Shown here: in pieces, positions 43,943 to 52,497 of the stretch
Position numbering within the stretch: the first letter of the stretch is position 1
Layout: every line of letters begins with the position of its first letter
Source of the DNA: an uncultured Endozoicomonas sp.
Lineage (GTDB): Bacteria > Pseudomonadota > Gammaproteobacteria > Pseudomonadales > Endozoicomonadaceae
DNA: 64,000 nt
Assembly (NCBI RefSeq): GCF_947495845.1
Contig: NZ_CANMAO010000008.1
Location: forward strand, 62,001-126,000
Direction: 5' to 3'
The notes under the pieces: model-generated
What the model was told of the DNA's origin: nothing
What the model saw: the letters and a program-made list of their open reading frames with translations, nothing else
Database searches by the model: none
Position numbers and translations under genes: made by a program

Positions 43943-43990
43943 TGCGATATTGACTTTGTCGAGAGGCTCCAGATAAAGTCGAATATCGCA
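43943..43990. repeat. Long imperfect hairpin between convergent genes
   Basis: A 16-bp stem (TGCGATATTGACTTTG against TAAAGTCGAATATCGCA) with one bulged base and a 15-base loop lies between the HD gene and the convergent decarboxylase-like gene. It may serve as a bidirectional terminator or be a small mobile palindrome. Confidence 0.6.
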
Positions 43991-44003
43991 TATTGATAAG
44001 TCG

Positions 44004-45494
44004 TTATTTACCCGTATTGTTCTTCAATGCTGAACCAATAACAGAACCTAACTTTATAAGCTGATCATCCTGCAGGTTTTTTTGGGGATTTAGTGCCCAA
44101 TCTTTTAGTTGAACCTTACCTTTCTGGAAGACCAGGATATGTGATGAACCACCGTATTCAAAATGACCGATTTCGGTGCCTCGTTTGACATCAATAGACT
44201 GATCTCCATCCTTTACCAGCATGTTGGGTTCAATATGGCAGGTAGATACTTCCATCATGCCGACATTGATTAACCCTATGTAGCCAAAGATTTCGTGTTT
44301 GAATATGAAGATCGCTCTTGTCGCGACGTGGCCAAGATAGGGCTGAGTTTCCAGTCCGAACCAAGTATCAATCCCTTGAAGTTGTGCCGGGCTTTGAGCA
44401 TAGTACGTACCTGGTTGTAACCAGGAGCTTACGAGCTTTCCGTCAACGGGGGCATGCCATCGGTGGTAATGCTCGCCCGATAGGTAGCCTTGGTAGAGTT
44501 GTCCACCTTCAAAGATTTTGGCCCAGTGTGCTTGTCCTCCAAATAGGTCCAGTAGTGAATAATTTGTTGCCTTGATCGAGAATTGGCTCTCCATCTCAAG
44601 GTTGTTTTTGTACAACCACGGTGTGGTTTCACAACCAATATTTATATCGTTGTCCGGCTCTCCTTGAAATGGACGAGCGTCAGGAATAAATCTGCGAGTA
44701 AAAAATGAATTCCATGAATTATAACCATAGCCCGGTAGGTTTTTGTTATGCTCGATTTGATCCCATACACCAGCTTTCCAGGCGGCTTTCGATATCCATG
44801 AGCCTTCTTTTTCTGGATTGTCGATGTCCAGTTTGTCAAGTGAAGCTTCACTATCAAGGTATGCGTTCCAGGTATCTAGGACTTTTTTTATCTGCTGATT
44901 AAATGTTTCGTCATGAAACAATATAAGCCCTGATTTTGTGCCCATGGCGATGGCGAGAAATGCATTTAGAGGGCAGCTAACCATAATCGCTTCACTAAAT
45001 GAGGGGGTGGTGGTGATTATCTCGTTGAGTGTTTGAAAGAAGCTGTCGTAATCATCAATCCAGGGCTCAGAGCCTCCATTACGTTGCCACTCTTGTTTCG
45101 TTGATTTATCTATAGAGCCTGCGTATTGATTTGATTCGTTGATCATCGAGTTTACCAGCTCAAAATATTTGTTGTCGCTGGTAACCCAGTCCTTAAATTC
45201 AAGGATCTCTGGTAGCATTGGCGTTAAAGAGTGTGTTTTGGTTTTTTCAACTATTTCGTTGTGAACTGATGCTAAGTTTTCCTGCTCCCCCCAATCTTTA
45301 TTGGTAATCCAGAATCCATTTTGAATTGCGCTCATTGTTTCTTGTTTATCAGGTACGGTTGCTTCAGATATTGCTGGCATTGTTGATATATCTACAGGAT
45401 TACTGAGCGTACATGCCTTTAAAAAAAATGAAATAAAAACGAGTAGAAAAATAGATGTTCGTTTGGATGTCATTACTTTCATAATTCTTTTCAT
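44004..45494 (-). CDS. Phosphatidylserine decarboxylase-like lipoprotein (PsiD-type two-domain)
   Basis: A 496-residue predicted lipoprotein: hydrophobic residues 13-25 end in the lipobox LKAC. Residues about 80-235 resemble the PSDC N-terminal domain (CPLNAFLAIAMGTKSGLILF, then LDTWNAYLDS and GWISKAA-type WISKAAWKAG), and the C-terminal half is a decarboxylase: YNSWNSFFTRRF, GEHYHRWHAPVDG and a self-processing site GHFEYGGSSHI. Pyruvoyl enzymes cleave before the Ser at GS; GGSS fits. The two-domain plan is that of PsiD-type amino-acid decarboxylases rather than lipid PSD. A lipoprotein anchor, so probably extracytoplasmic, is unusual. Substrate unknown. Confidence 0.75.
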   Translation of the reverse strand: MKRIMKVMTSKRTSIFLLVFISFFLKACTLSNPVDISTMPAISEATVPDKQETMSAIQNGFWITNKDWGEQENLASVHNEIVEKTKTHSLTPMLPEILEFKDWVTSDNKYFELVNSMINESNQYAGSIDKSTKQEWQRNGGSEPWIDDYDSFFQTLNEIITTTPSFSEAIMVSCPLNAFLAIAMGTKSGLILFHDETFNQQIKKVLDTWNAYLDSEASLDKLDIDNPEKEGSWISKAAWKAGVWDQIEHNKNLPGYGYNSWNSFFTRRFIPDARPFQGEPDNDINIGCETTPWLYKNNLEMESQFSIKATNYSLLDLFGGQAHWAKIFEGGQLYQGYLSGEHYHRWHAPVDGKLVSSWLQPGTYYAQSPAQLQGIDTWFGLETQPYLGHVATRAIFIFKHEIFGYIGLINVGMMEVSTCHIEPNMLVKDGDQSIDVKRGTEIGHFEYGGSSHILVFQKGKVQLKDWALNPQKNLQDDQLIKLGSVIGSALKNNTGK

Positions 45495-45646
45495 ATAGTA
45501 GCCTTGGATATATTTGTTAAATTGAGTCTGCTTTTAGTTACTCATTAGACTTAAACCCTTGACCTTGATTGTTAGGATTTTTCAATAAATATAGAGGTTT
45601 TTCTGCATAAATCAGCTTGACGTATCGTTCTACGTTCTGAAGCCTA

Positions 45647-45805
45647 AGTACCCGTCCATATGGAATCGAATATTTTTGGCTTGTTGATCAGGTTCTCTGC
45701 AAGGAGCAACGGCGGGAGCATAGCGAGCTATGTGACCAGAGTTGCAACGCATTCAGAGGGGCTGATCAATGAGTCAGAAAATATGATTTCATATGGTTGG
45801 GTACT
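45647..45805. repeat. Palindromic intergenic element (159 bp)
   Basis: AGTACCCGTCCATATGGAAT at the left end pairs imperfectly with the right end, which reversed reads AGTACCCAACCATATGAAAT; both continue into a TCG/TCATATT block. TA lies on both sides. The interior carries AGCAACGGCGGGAGCATAGCG, partly like the element at 8780. It lies in the 713-base gap 45495-46207, otherwise AT-rich. Confidence 0.7.
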
Positions 45806-45958
45806 TACTGGGTTGAATTTAAAAATGGCATTTTTACTCTACCCAAAACTGGTTTAGAAGCATTCAGGTGCGTTGCTTTAGCTTGGGTGAATTGAGCTGA
45901 TAGCAAATTATTAATGATGGTAATATGTCGCTAATCGTCGTTTTTGAGTGATGGCTAG

Positions 45959-46165
45959 GAGGCTGACCGAGAATAGCGCCCGTAGCGAGGATGGTAGAAA
46001 ATTGAGGATAAAAATTCTGTTTTGTGAAGTGAATAGTAGTGCTGTTTGTTGAACAAAACGGAATTTTTAGATCAATCTTCTGCCACCGCACGACTGCATG
46101 GATGCTGGGGCTAGAGCAACGCAGGAGCAGTTGCCGCGCAGGGCAGCCTATTCTCGGTCAGGCTC
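45959..46165. repeat. Palindromic intergenic element (207 bp)
   Basis: GAGGCTGACCGAGAATAG and the reverse complement GAGCCTGACCGAGAATAG mark the ends. Inside, TAAAAATTCTGTTTTGT (46009-46025) pairs with a complementary copy (46049-46067) to form a nested stem. It ends 42 bases before the SUI1-like gene and has no coding capacity. With the element at 45647 it fills most of this non-coding gap. Confidence 0.75.
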
Positions 46166-46207
46166 TTGGTGCCATGTTGTAAATATGATAGGTGCCTTGG
46201 AGTTTTT

Positions 46208-46540
46208 ATGGGTAGCCAGAGAAACAGTGAAAGCCGATTGGTGTATTCCACCGATGCAGGGCGAATCAAAGAAGAGCCAGTTAACGAAGATGTTGCCGGC
46301 GATGGTAATGTCCGGGTTCGTCCTGAGAAGAAAGGGCGGGGCGGCAAAGTGGTCACAGTGATCAGCGGGCTGCCAATGGCGGGGAATGATCTCAAAGCTT
46401 ACGCTAAACAGCTGAAAAAACGCTGCGGCGGTGGAGGCGCTGTAAAGGATGGTTGTGTCGAGCTTCAGGGGGATCACGTGGATGTGATGGTGGAATTCCT
46501 GAAGAAAGAAGGGTACGACGCAAAAAGATCCGGCGGTTAA
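46208..46540 (+). CDS. yciH: eIF1/SUI1-family translation factor (YciH-like)
   Basis: A 110-residue protein with the SUI1 fold (VRVRPEKKGRGGKVVTVISGL, AKQLKKRCGGGGAVKDGCVELQG, VMVEFLKKEGYDAKRSGG, in part). YciH is the bacterial relative of eukaryotic eIF1, thought to influence translation initiation fidelity or repress translation under stress. The ATG at 46208 is chosen with TTGGAG upstream. Its last codons and stop form part of a palindrome that extends to 46692. Confidence 0.92.
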   Translation: MGSQRNSESRLVYSTDAGRIKEEPVNEDVAGDGNVRVRPEKKGRGGKVVTVISGLPMAGNDLKAYAKQLKKRCGGGGAVKDGCVELQGDHVDVMVEFLKKEGYDAKRSGG

Positions 46541-46692
46541 AGAGGCTGTCGAAAAAGGGCTGAGCTTGCCAATACGGCGTTAAAAAATGGCTCAAAATGC
46601 TCATTTACTGTTTGTAAACTGCGCTTTTTCGCCATTTTCTGCCTTGTCTTGACTGCGCTCACTACCTTTTGCGATAGCCTCTAATCCGCCGG
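46530..46692. repeat. Palindrome spanning the 3' end of the SUI1-like gene
   Basis: CCGGCGGTTAAAGAGGCTGT from 46530 is matched in inverted form by the arm ending at 46692 (reversed CCGGCGGATTAGAGGCTATC). The inner arms AGAGGCTGTCG / CGATAGCCTCT are the core of a 142-bp element (46541-46682), so the final codons and TAA of the gene are included in the left arm. It lies between convergent yciH and yhbY and may have been acquired together with local target duplication, or act as a joint terminator. Confidence 0.65.
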
Positions 46693-46713
46693 TGAGAAAC
46701 CCTTCGGGTCTCT

Positions 46714-47022
46714 TTACTGAACTCTCAGCAAGTTAGACAGTGCTGGATTCGGCTTTTTTGCCGGCTTGAAGATCAGGGCGATTTTGCCAATCGTCTGGAT
46801 CAAGTCTGAATTCGTGGCGCTGAGCAGCTGGCTGATCAGTTGCTGGCGGGCATCGCGATCGCCAATGGCAAACTTCACTTTGATCAGCTCATGATCGTTC
46901 AGTGCTCTCATGGTTTCTTCAACCACACCTTCCGTAAGTCCTTTGTCTGCCACCATAACCACTGGGTTCAGGTTGTGGCCAATAGAACGAAAATGCTTCT
47001 TTTTTGCTGCGTTTAAACTCAT
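46714..47022 (-). CDS. yhbY: RNA-binding protein YhbY (CRM domain)
   Basis: A 102-residue CRM-domain RNA-binding protein associated with the 50S pre-ribosome. Features: KKKHFRSIGHNLNPVVMVADKGLTEGVV (in part) with the conserved G-x-x-L and the KVKFAIGDRDARQQLI region. AGGAAGCAG precedes the ATG. It is divergent from the rlmE-side genes, as in other gammaproteobacteria, where yhbY lies next to rlmE-ftsH; here an exported GGCT-like gene separates them. Confidence 0.93.
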   Translation of the reverse strand: MSLNAAKKKHFRSIGHNLNPVVMVADKGLTEGVVEETMRALNDHELIKVKFAIGDRDARQQLISQLLSATNSDLIQTIGKIALIFKPAKKPNPALSNLLRVQ

Positions 47023-47365
47023 AACTGCTTCCTGATTACGGGTAAATCAAGCCATGGGTTTAAAGCGGCAGGCTTACCTGAAATCGTTTATTAACCGGGG
47101 ATAGCGGGCAAAACGTTTATTCTGCCGATCGGATCGCTGGTGTCTGGAGATGATGTTGACGCCCTATTTTATGACTTTCCCCTGAATGGCAGCAACCTGT
47201 TGTGTACTATTTGTCCTTAATAGTGTCAATTTTGTTCCCCTTATCATCAGAATCATGATGAAAGGGCTATTTTATGCCCCGCTATAGCGGCTGTCTCATT
47301 GAACTCTCGTCAGGAAAAGTGGTCAAACCCTGAAATAAGTAATAGCTATCAAACAGGGAATTTTA
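47023..47365. other. Intergenic stretch without a gene
   Basis: These 343 bases separate divergent yhbY and the GGCT-like gene. I see no coding frame or large repeat; a perfect 12-base palindrome CCGCTATAGCGG (47279-47290) is present. It presumably contains both promoters. Confidence 0.5.
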
Positions 47366-48376
47366 ATGAGAAGTTGCATCCTCGACATCATCAAACAAAC
47401 ACTAATTTATGGTTTGTTGCCTGTTGTTCTCACATCTGCGCTGACCGCAAACGCTCATATGAGCGTAGTATCGAAAGAATTATCGACGATTGAAGAGCCG
47501 GGAGCGCATGAAGAGCCATCAGCGCATGAAGAGCTGTCAGACAGCCAAGAGATATCTGCCGATCATTATATTCCCTATGATGAGTTTATCGATGAAGATT
47601 CATCGGAGGATGACAGTGATCCGTGTTTAGAGTTGGAACCTGTTCCTGCTGACGATCAGGGGTGTTCCTTCGAAGAAGCGTTTCAGTCATTGTCTGACCA
47701 TCCAGAGCATCTTTATCCTTATGCTTACCTGCCGTCTTTACTGGCAGATCAGGGACAGGCATCTATTAAGCTGTTTGTTTATGGAAGCCTGATGGATTGT
47801 CGCTCTGCGGCTCAAACACTCTGCACAAGTGCATTAAAAACCCGTGAGCTTGCCAGAGCTTATGGTGTGAAAACCATTTATAACCGCTCAGTACCTTATG
47901 TGTTTTTACCTCACTGGGGTGTACCGGAAAATCCCTATGCTATTGCCATGTTGAATACTGCGGTTTCTCAACGATATGAAGATGTTGCGTTAGGTATTTT
48001 GCTGGATATTCCTGTGAGCAGTATCACGCCGTTGCTGGCTCGTGAAGTGGGTTATGATTTGAAACCTGTGGTTGTGCAATCATGGTCAGAACCGAAAGGC
48101 AGCATATCTCACCATTCTGGTCAGTATAAAGTCGCCTATATTTTAAGCTCTCCTACGCCCAGTCAGTATACGGGCGCGCACCTGTTACCCAGAGAAGGTT
48201 ATTATCAGCGGGTGATGGAAGCGGCGAAATCCAATGGTGAGCACTTTTATAAAGAATGGCTGGAAAATACCTATCTTGCTGATGGCGTCACGACAGTGGG
48301 CTACTATGAACTGTACAGAGATAAAGTGACGAACGAGTTTGACCAATACGATTATACGGCTTGTGTCGGATTGTAA
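47366..48376 (+). CDS. Exported gamma-glutamylcyclotransferase-like protein
   Basis: A 336-residue protein with a signal peptide (cleavage likely after TANA). A charged stretch with repeated EEPGAHEEPSAHEEL (about residues 42-60) precedes a GGCT-like domain beginning IKLFVYGSLMDCRSA (about residue 130), where VYGSL is the family's substrate-binding loop, and extending to about 240. GGCT proteins act on gamma-glutamyl amines in the cytoplasm, so export is notable. The catalytic Glu is not assigned with certainty. Confidence 0.7.
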   Translation: MRSCILDIIKQTLIYGLLPVVLTSALTANAHMSVVSKELSTIEEPGAHEEPSAHEELSDSQEISADHYIPYDEFIDEDSSEDDSDPCLELEPVPADDQGCSFEEAFQSLSDHPEHLYPYAYLPSLLADQGQASIKLFVYGSLMDCRSAAQTLCTSALKTRELARAYGVKTIYNRSVPYVFLPHWGVPENPYAIAMLNTAVSQRYEDVALGILLDIPVSSITPLLAREVGYDLKPVVVQSWSEPKGSISHHSGQYKVAYILSSPTPSQYTGAHLLPREGYYQRVMEAAKSNGEHFYKEWLENTYLADGVTTVGYYELYRDKVTNEFDQYDYTACVGL

Positions 48377-48537
48377 TTTAGAACTTACTTTATGAACTAA
48401 TCTTTTCTTATCTCCAGCTGTCCCCTTCATAATCTATCAGATATTATTCTTTCCTATTGGGAAGCGCTGCGATGTAAAAGTCATGTGCTGTGTATTCCCA
48501 GTATCCGGATATTTATAGAGTACCCAATTTTAAAGCT

Positions 48538-49158
48538 ATGGCGAGATCGAAAAGCAGTGGTCGCTGGTTGAAAGAGCACTTTGATGACCCGTATGTAAAG
48601 CAATCGCAAAAAGATGGGTGGCGATCCCGTGCCAGCTATAAACTTCTGGAAATTCAGGAAAAGGATAAAATCCTTCGTCCCGGAATGCGCGTGGTTGATT
48701 TAGGCGCTGCCCCTGGTGGCTGGTCTCAAGTAGCGATTCAGCTGGTGGGCGATCAGGGGCGAGTTGTTGCGTCCGATATTTTGCCCATGGATGGTATTGC
48801 CGATGTGGATTTTGTGCAGGGCGATTTTACCGAAGATGCAGTGCTTGAACAGATTCTGGAAACCATTGGATCTGATCAGGTAGACCTTGTAATTTCCGAT
48901 ATGGCCCCCAATATGAGTGGAGCACTGTCTGTTGATCAGCCGAATGCCATGTATTTAGTGGAGTTGGCGTTGGATTTATCTCGGCAGGTGCTGCGTAAAG
49001 GTGGTGTCTTTCTGGTGAAAGTGTTTCAGGGTGAAGGTTTTGATGCTTACCTGAAAGACATGAAAACCAGTTTTGATAAGGTGTTGACCCGAAAGCCAGA
49101 GGCTTCAAGGGCTCGCTCCAGGGAAGTATATCTGCTGGCCATTGGCTTCAGAGGATAG
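48538..49158 (+). CDS. rlmE: 23S rRNA 2'-O-methyltransferase RlmE
   Basis: RlmE (206 residues) methylates U2552 of 23S rRNA. The SAM motif [11 protein letters not shown], the K-D-K-E catalytic residues ([24 protein letters not shown], the [13 protein letters not shown]-type end) and length are standard. The ATG at 48538 is chosen by homology. It is the first gene of the conserved block rlmE-ftsH-folP-glmM-tpiA-secG-tRNA-Leu. Confidence 0.95.
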   Translation: MARSKSSGRWLKEHFDDPYVKQSQKDGWRSRASYKLLEIQEKDKILRPGMRVVDLGAAPGGWSQVAIQLVGDQGRVVASDILPMDGIADVDFVQGDFTEDAVLEQILETIGSDQVDLVISDMAPNMSGALSVDQPNAMYLVELALDLSRQVLRKGGVFLVKVFQGEGFDAYLKDMKTSFDKVLTRKPEASRARSREVYLLAIGFRG

Positions 49159-49315
49159 CGTACATTTATCAGCATCATAGAAGACAATAACTGTCACAGA
49201 AGATGCTGATCGTGTATTGTTGAAGATAACATTATTAAAAGTCTGTGGGCCACGGGAACGAGCTCATCCAAAGCGATTACCTAAGGCTTAAGTACGCTCA
49301 AAAGAGGTTAGCCCC

Positions 49316-51280
49316 TTGAATGATATGGCAAAAAATTTGATTCTCTGGGTCATCATCGCCTTGGTGCTATTGACCGTATTCAAAAATTTTGACGGCATGC
49401 AGTCGTCTACTCAAAAGGTCGCCTACTCCGATTTCATAAGTCAGGTAGAAAATCGTCAGGTCAGCAAAGTGTTGATTGATGGATTTACTATTACTGGCAC
49501 CATGAGTAATGGTGAGCGTTTTGAAACCAACCTGCCACCGGCAGTGCCAGACAACAAGTTGATGGACGAGTTGTTGCTTGGCAAAGTTCAGGTGGATTCC
49601 AAACCGATTGAAAAGCAAAGTATCTGGACTCAGTTGCTGGTTGCCAGCTTCCCGATTCTGGTGATTCTTGCGGTCTTCATGTTCTTTATGCGTCAGATGC
49701 AGGGCGGCGGCGGTGGCCGTGGTGGTCCAATGAGCTTCGGTAAAAGCAAAGCACGTTTGCTGTCTGAAGATCAGATCAAAACCACATTTGCTGATGTAGC
49801 CGGCGTTGAAGAAGCCAAAGAAGATGTGCAGGAACTGGTGGACTTCCTGAAAGATCCTGGCAAGTTCCAGCGTCTTGGTGGTCGTATTCCCCGTGGTGTG
49901 CTGATGGTTGGCCCTCCGGGTACCGGTAAAACGCTGATCGCTAAAGCCATTGCTGGTGAAGCCAAGGTACCGTTCTTTACTATCTCCGGTTCCGACTTTG
50001 TTGAGATGTTTGTGGGTGTGGGTGCTTCCCGTGTCCGTGACATGTTCGAACAGGCTAAGAAGCAGGCACCTTGCATCATCTTTATTGATGAGATTGATGC
50101 GGTGGGTCGTCACCGTGGTGCCGGCATGGGCGGTGGTCACGACGAGCGTGAGCAAACCCTTAACCAGCTTCTGGTGGAGATGGACGGCTTTGAAGGAAAC
50201 GACGGTATTATTGTAATTGCCGCCACTAACCGTCCGGATGTACTGGATCCTGCATTGCTGCGTCCTGGTCGTTTTGACCGTCAGGTTGTGGTTGGTCTGC
50301 CAGATATTCGTGGTCGTGAACAAATTCTGAAAGTACACATGCGCAAAGTGCCTGTGTCCGACGATGTTCAGCCAGCGGTTATTGCTCGCGGCACGCCAGG
50401 CTTCTCTGGTGCTGATCTGGCAAACCTGGTGAACGAAGCTGCACTGTTTGCTGCTCGTGCTAATCACCGTACGGTTGGCCAGAAAGAGTTTGATCAGGCA
50501 AAAGATAAAATCATGATGGGTGCCGAGCGCAAGTCCATGGTGATGAGTGATAAAGAGAAAAGTAATACGGCATTCCATGAAGCAGGCCACGCCATTGTTG
50601 GGCGCATGGTTCCTGATCATGATCCGGTTTACAAAGTCAGTATCATTCCTCGTGGGCGAGCACTGGGTGTCACCATGTTCTTGCCAGAAGAAGATCGTTA
50701 CAGCCAGAGCAAAGAAGCGCTGCTCAGTCAGATCTGTTCGCTCTTTGGTGGTCGAATTGCAGAAGAGATGACGCTGGGCAAAGACGGTGTGACCACCGGC
50801 GCCTCCAACGACATCCAGCGGGCGACTCAAATTGCTCGCAGCATGGTTACGAAGTGGGGCTTATCTGAAAAGCTTGGCCCGCTGCAGTACGACAGTGAAG
50901 AAGGCGAAGTCTTCCTCGGTAAGAGTTATGGTCACGGTAATTCGGGTATGAATGTGTCCGGTGAAACGGCCAAACTGATTGACCAAGAAGTGCGTTTCTT
51001 TATCGATGATAGCTACAACCGTGCTTACAAGATTCTTGAAGATAACCGCGACAAACTGGATGCGATGGCTGCAGCACTGATGCAGTACGAAACCATCGAC
51101 AGCGATCAGATTGATGACATCATGGAAGGTCGCCCGGTTCGTCCACCAAAAGATTCTGGTGATCAGGACAACAACGACAGCGGTATCAATGCCTCTGCTG
51201 GTGATGGAGAGTCCAAAAACGATACTCCAGACAGCAAAGACAGTGATAAGCCTATCGGTGGTCCCGCTGGCGAACACTGA
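49316..51280 (+). CDS. ftsH: ATP-dependent zinc metalloprotease FtsH
   Basis: FtsH (654 residues) is the membrane-bound AAA+ protease that removes damaged and regulatory membrane proteins. It has two membrane segments (about residues 5-23 and 103-122), Walker A GPPGTGKT, Walker [12 protein letters not shown], the SRH region and the zinc motif HEAGH. The TTG at 49316 is chosen because AAGAGG lies seven bases upstream; an in-frame ATG three codons later is too far from it. The C-terminal 45 residues are a variable D/N/G/S-rich tail. Confidence 0.98.
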   Translation: MNDMAKNLILWVIIALVLLTVFKNFDGMQSSTQKVAYSDFISQVENRQVSKVLIDGFTITGTMSNGERFETNLPPAVPDNKLMDELLLGKVQVDSKPIEKQSIWTQLLVASFPILVILAVFMFFMRQMQGGGGGRGGPMSFGKSKARLLSEDQIKTTFADVAGVEEAKEDVQELVDFLKDPGKFQRLGGRIPRGVLMVGPPGTGKTLIAKAIAGEAKVPFFTISGSDFVEMFVGVGASRVRDMFEQAKKQAPCIIFIDEIDAVGRHRGAGMGGGHDEREQTLNQLLVEMDGFEGNDGIIVIAATNRPDVLDPALLRPGRFDRQVVVGLPDIRGREQILKVHMRKVPVSDDVQPAVIARGTPGFSGADLANLVNEAALFAARANHRTVGQKEFDQAKDKIMMGAERKSMVMSDKEKSNTAFHEAGHAIVGRMVPDHDPVYKVSIIPRGRALGVTMFLPEEDRYSQSKEALLSQICSLFGGRIAEEMTLGKDGVTTGASNDIQRATQIARSMVTKWGLSEKLGPLQYDSEEGEVFLGKSYGHGNSGMNVSGETAKLIDQEVRFFIDDSYNRAYKILEDNRDKLDAMAAALMQYETIDSDQIDDIMEGRPVRPPKDSGDQDNNDSGINASAGDGESKNDTPDSKDSDKPIGGPAGEH

Positions 51281-51302
51281 TCCGAATTAGGGCTATAGTT
51301 GC

Positions 51303-51331
51303 AGGGCAGGTTTTATACCTGCCCTTTTTTG
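51303..51331 (+). terminator. Rho-independent terminator after ftsH
   Basis: GGGCAGGT/ACCTGCCC with a five-base loop is followed by TTTTTTG. It ends the ftsH transcript and precedes a palindromic element, so folP is probably not transcribed from ftsH by read-through. Confidence 0.9.
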
Positions 51332-51348
51332 TATCTGAAAAAACGAAT

Positions 51349-51544
51349 AATACCAATGGCGTTTTTAAATTTTGGAACGAGCAAGTTATTTTGGGCGACA
51401 GGGCAATACCCACAGGGCATAAAGGCGAAGAGACGAGTCATAGCCTTTACGCCCTGTGGGTGGTAGCTATGGCGAGGAACTTCAACGCAGATCCAGTCGG
51501 TCAAAATGACTGCGCAGCCCATAATTTAAAAACAGAATTGGTAT
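51349..51544. repeat. 196-bp palindromic element between ftsH and folP
   Basis: ATACCAATGGCGTTTTTAAA and the reverse complement ATACCAATTCTGTTTTTAAA mark the ends. Within lies a long stem CCCACAGGGCATAAAGGC against GCCTTTACGCCCTGTGGG (51410-51461). It has no coding capacity. It separates genes that are adjacent and usually co-transcribed in relatives. Confidence 0.8.
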
Positions 51545-51566
51545 AAGAGCTGAGCTGAGGTGTTTG

Positions 51567-52412
51567 ATGAGTAATGGCTTTGTACTGGATTGTGCAGGCA
51601 AAACACTTGATTTAAGTAAGCCTAAAGTCATGGGTATTCTGAACGTTACACCGGATTCTTTTTATGAGGGAAGCCGATTCCGGGATGGCTGGTTAAAGGT
51701 AGCTGAGAAAATGGTGCTGGACGGTGTGGATATCTTGGATATCGGCGGAGAATCCACTCGCCCCGGCGCTTCAGGCGCACTCAGTCAGGAAGAGGAGCTA
51801 GAGAGAGTACTACCGGTCATTGAAGGTTTGAGCTCAAGGTTGGATGTCATTCTTTCTGTGGATACCAGCTCCCCTCTGGTAATGACTGAAACCGTTAAGG
51901 CTGGAGCGGGTCTAATAAATGATGTACGAGCACTGTATCGTGATGGTGCACTTGAAGCGGCTGCCGCCACCAACGTTCCTGTTGTCTTGATGCACTCTCT
52001 GGTAGAGCAACCTGAACCCGGTTTTGTGCCTGTATACGACGATGTGGTGTCAGAAGTCGGCGAATACCTTGTGTCAGCAGTGGCGAGGTGTGAACAAGCA
52101 GGTATAGCAAAAGAGCGTATGATTATTGATCCGGGCTTTGGCGGTGGAATGTTTGGGAAAACACCTCAGTATGATCTGCAAATGCTAAAAGACTATCGTC
52201 GTTTTCATGAGCATGGCTTGCCTCTGTTTGCCGGGATGTCCCGAAAATCTTTTGTTGGTGCGACGCTGAATCGTGATACAGAAGACCGGTTACCAGGTAG
52301 TCTGGCTGCGGCTATGCTGGCTGCTCAGGCAGGGGCGCACATCATTAGAGTTCATGATGTACGAGAAACGGTGGACGTTTTGCGATTACTTCAGGCGGTA
52401 GAAGAAGCATGA
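51567..52412 (+). CDS. folP: Dihydropteroate synthase FolP
   Basis: FolP (281 residues) condenses p-aminobenzoate with dihydropterin pyrophosphate in folate synthesis. Conserved motifs: MGILNVTPDSFYEGSRF, IGGESTRPGA, IIDPGFGGGMFGKT and MSRKSFVG. The ATG at 51567 follows GCTGAGG; a TTG one codon earlier is possible. It is followed by glmM after 85 bases. Confidence 0.96.
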   Translation: MSNGFVLDCAGKTLDLSKPKVMGILNVTPDSFYEGSRFRDGWLKVAEKMVLDGVDILDIGGESTRPGASGALSQEEELERVLPVIEGLSSRLDVILSVDTSSPLVMTETVKAGAGLINDVRALYRDGALEAAAATNVPVVLMHSLVEQPEPGFVPVYDDVVSEVGEYLVSAVARCEQAGIAKERMIIDPGFGGGMFGKTPQYDLQMLKDYRRFHEHGLPLFAGMSRKSFVGATLNRDTEDRLPGSLAAAMLAAQAGAHIIRVHDVRETVDVLRLLQAVEEA

Positions 52413-52497
52413 TCATCCAATGTAGAACACTGGTAGTTTATGATGAGGAATGACATCATTACCGGCTATTGTTTCTGGGTGAATTTGGTAAGCGGCT

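Noticed and set aside
43943-43990. Riboswitch or sRNA at the HD/decarboxylase junction
   Set aside because: Only a simple hairpin between convergent genes is seen; no conserved aptamer features.
49367-50830. 487-residue minus-strand frame opposite ftsH
   Set aside because: It is a shadow of the conserved ftsH frame with a His/Thr-rich nonsense composition.
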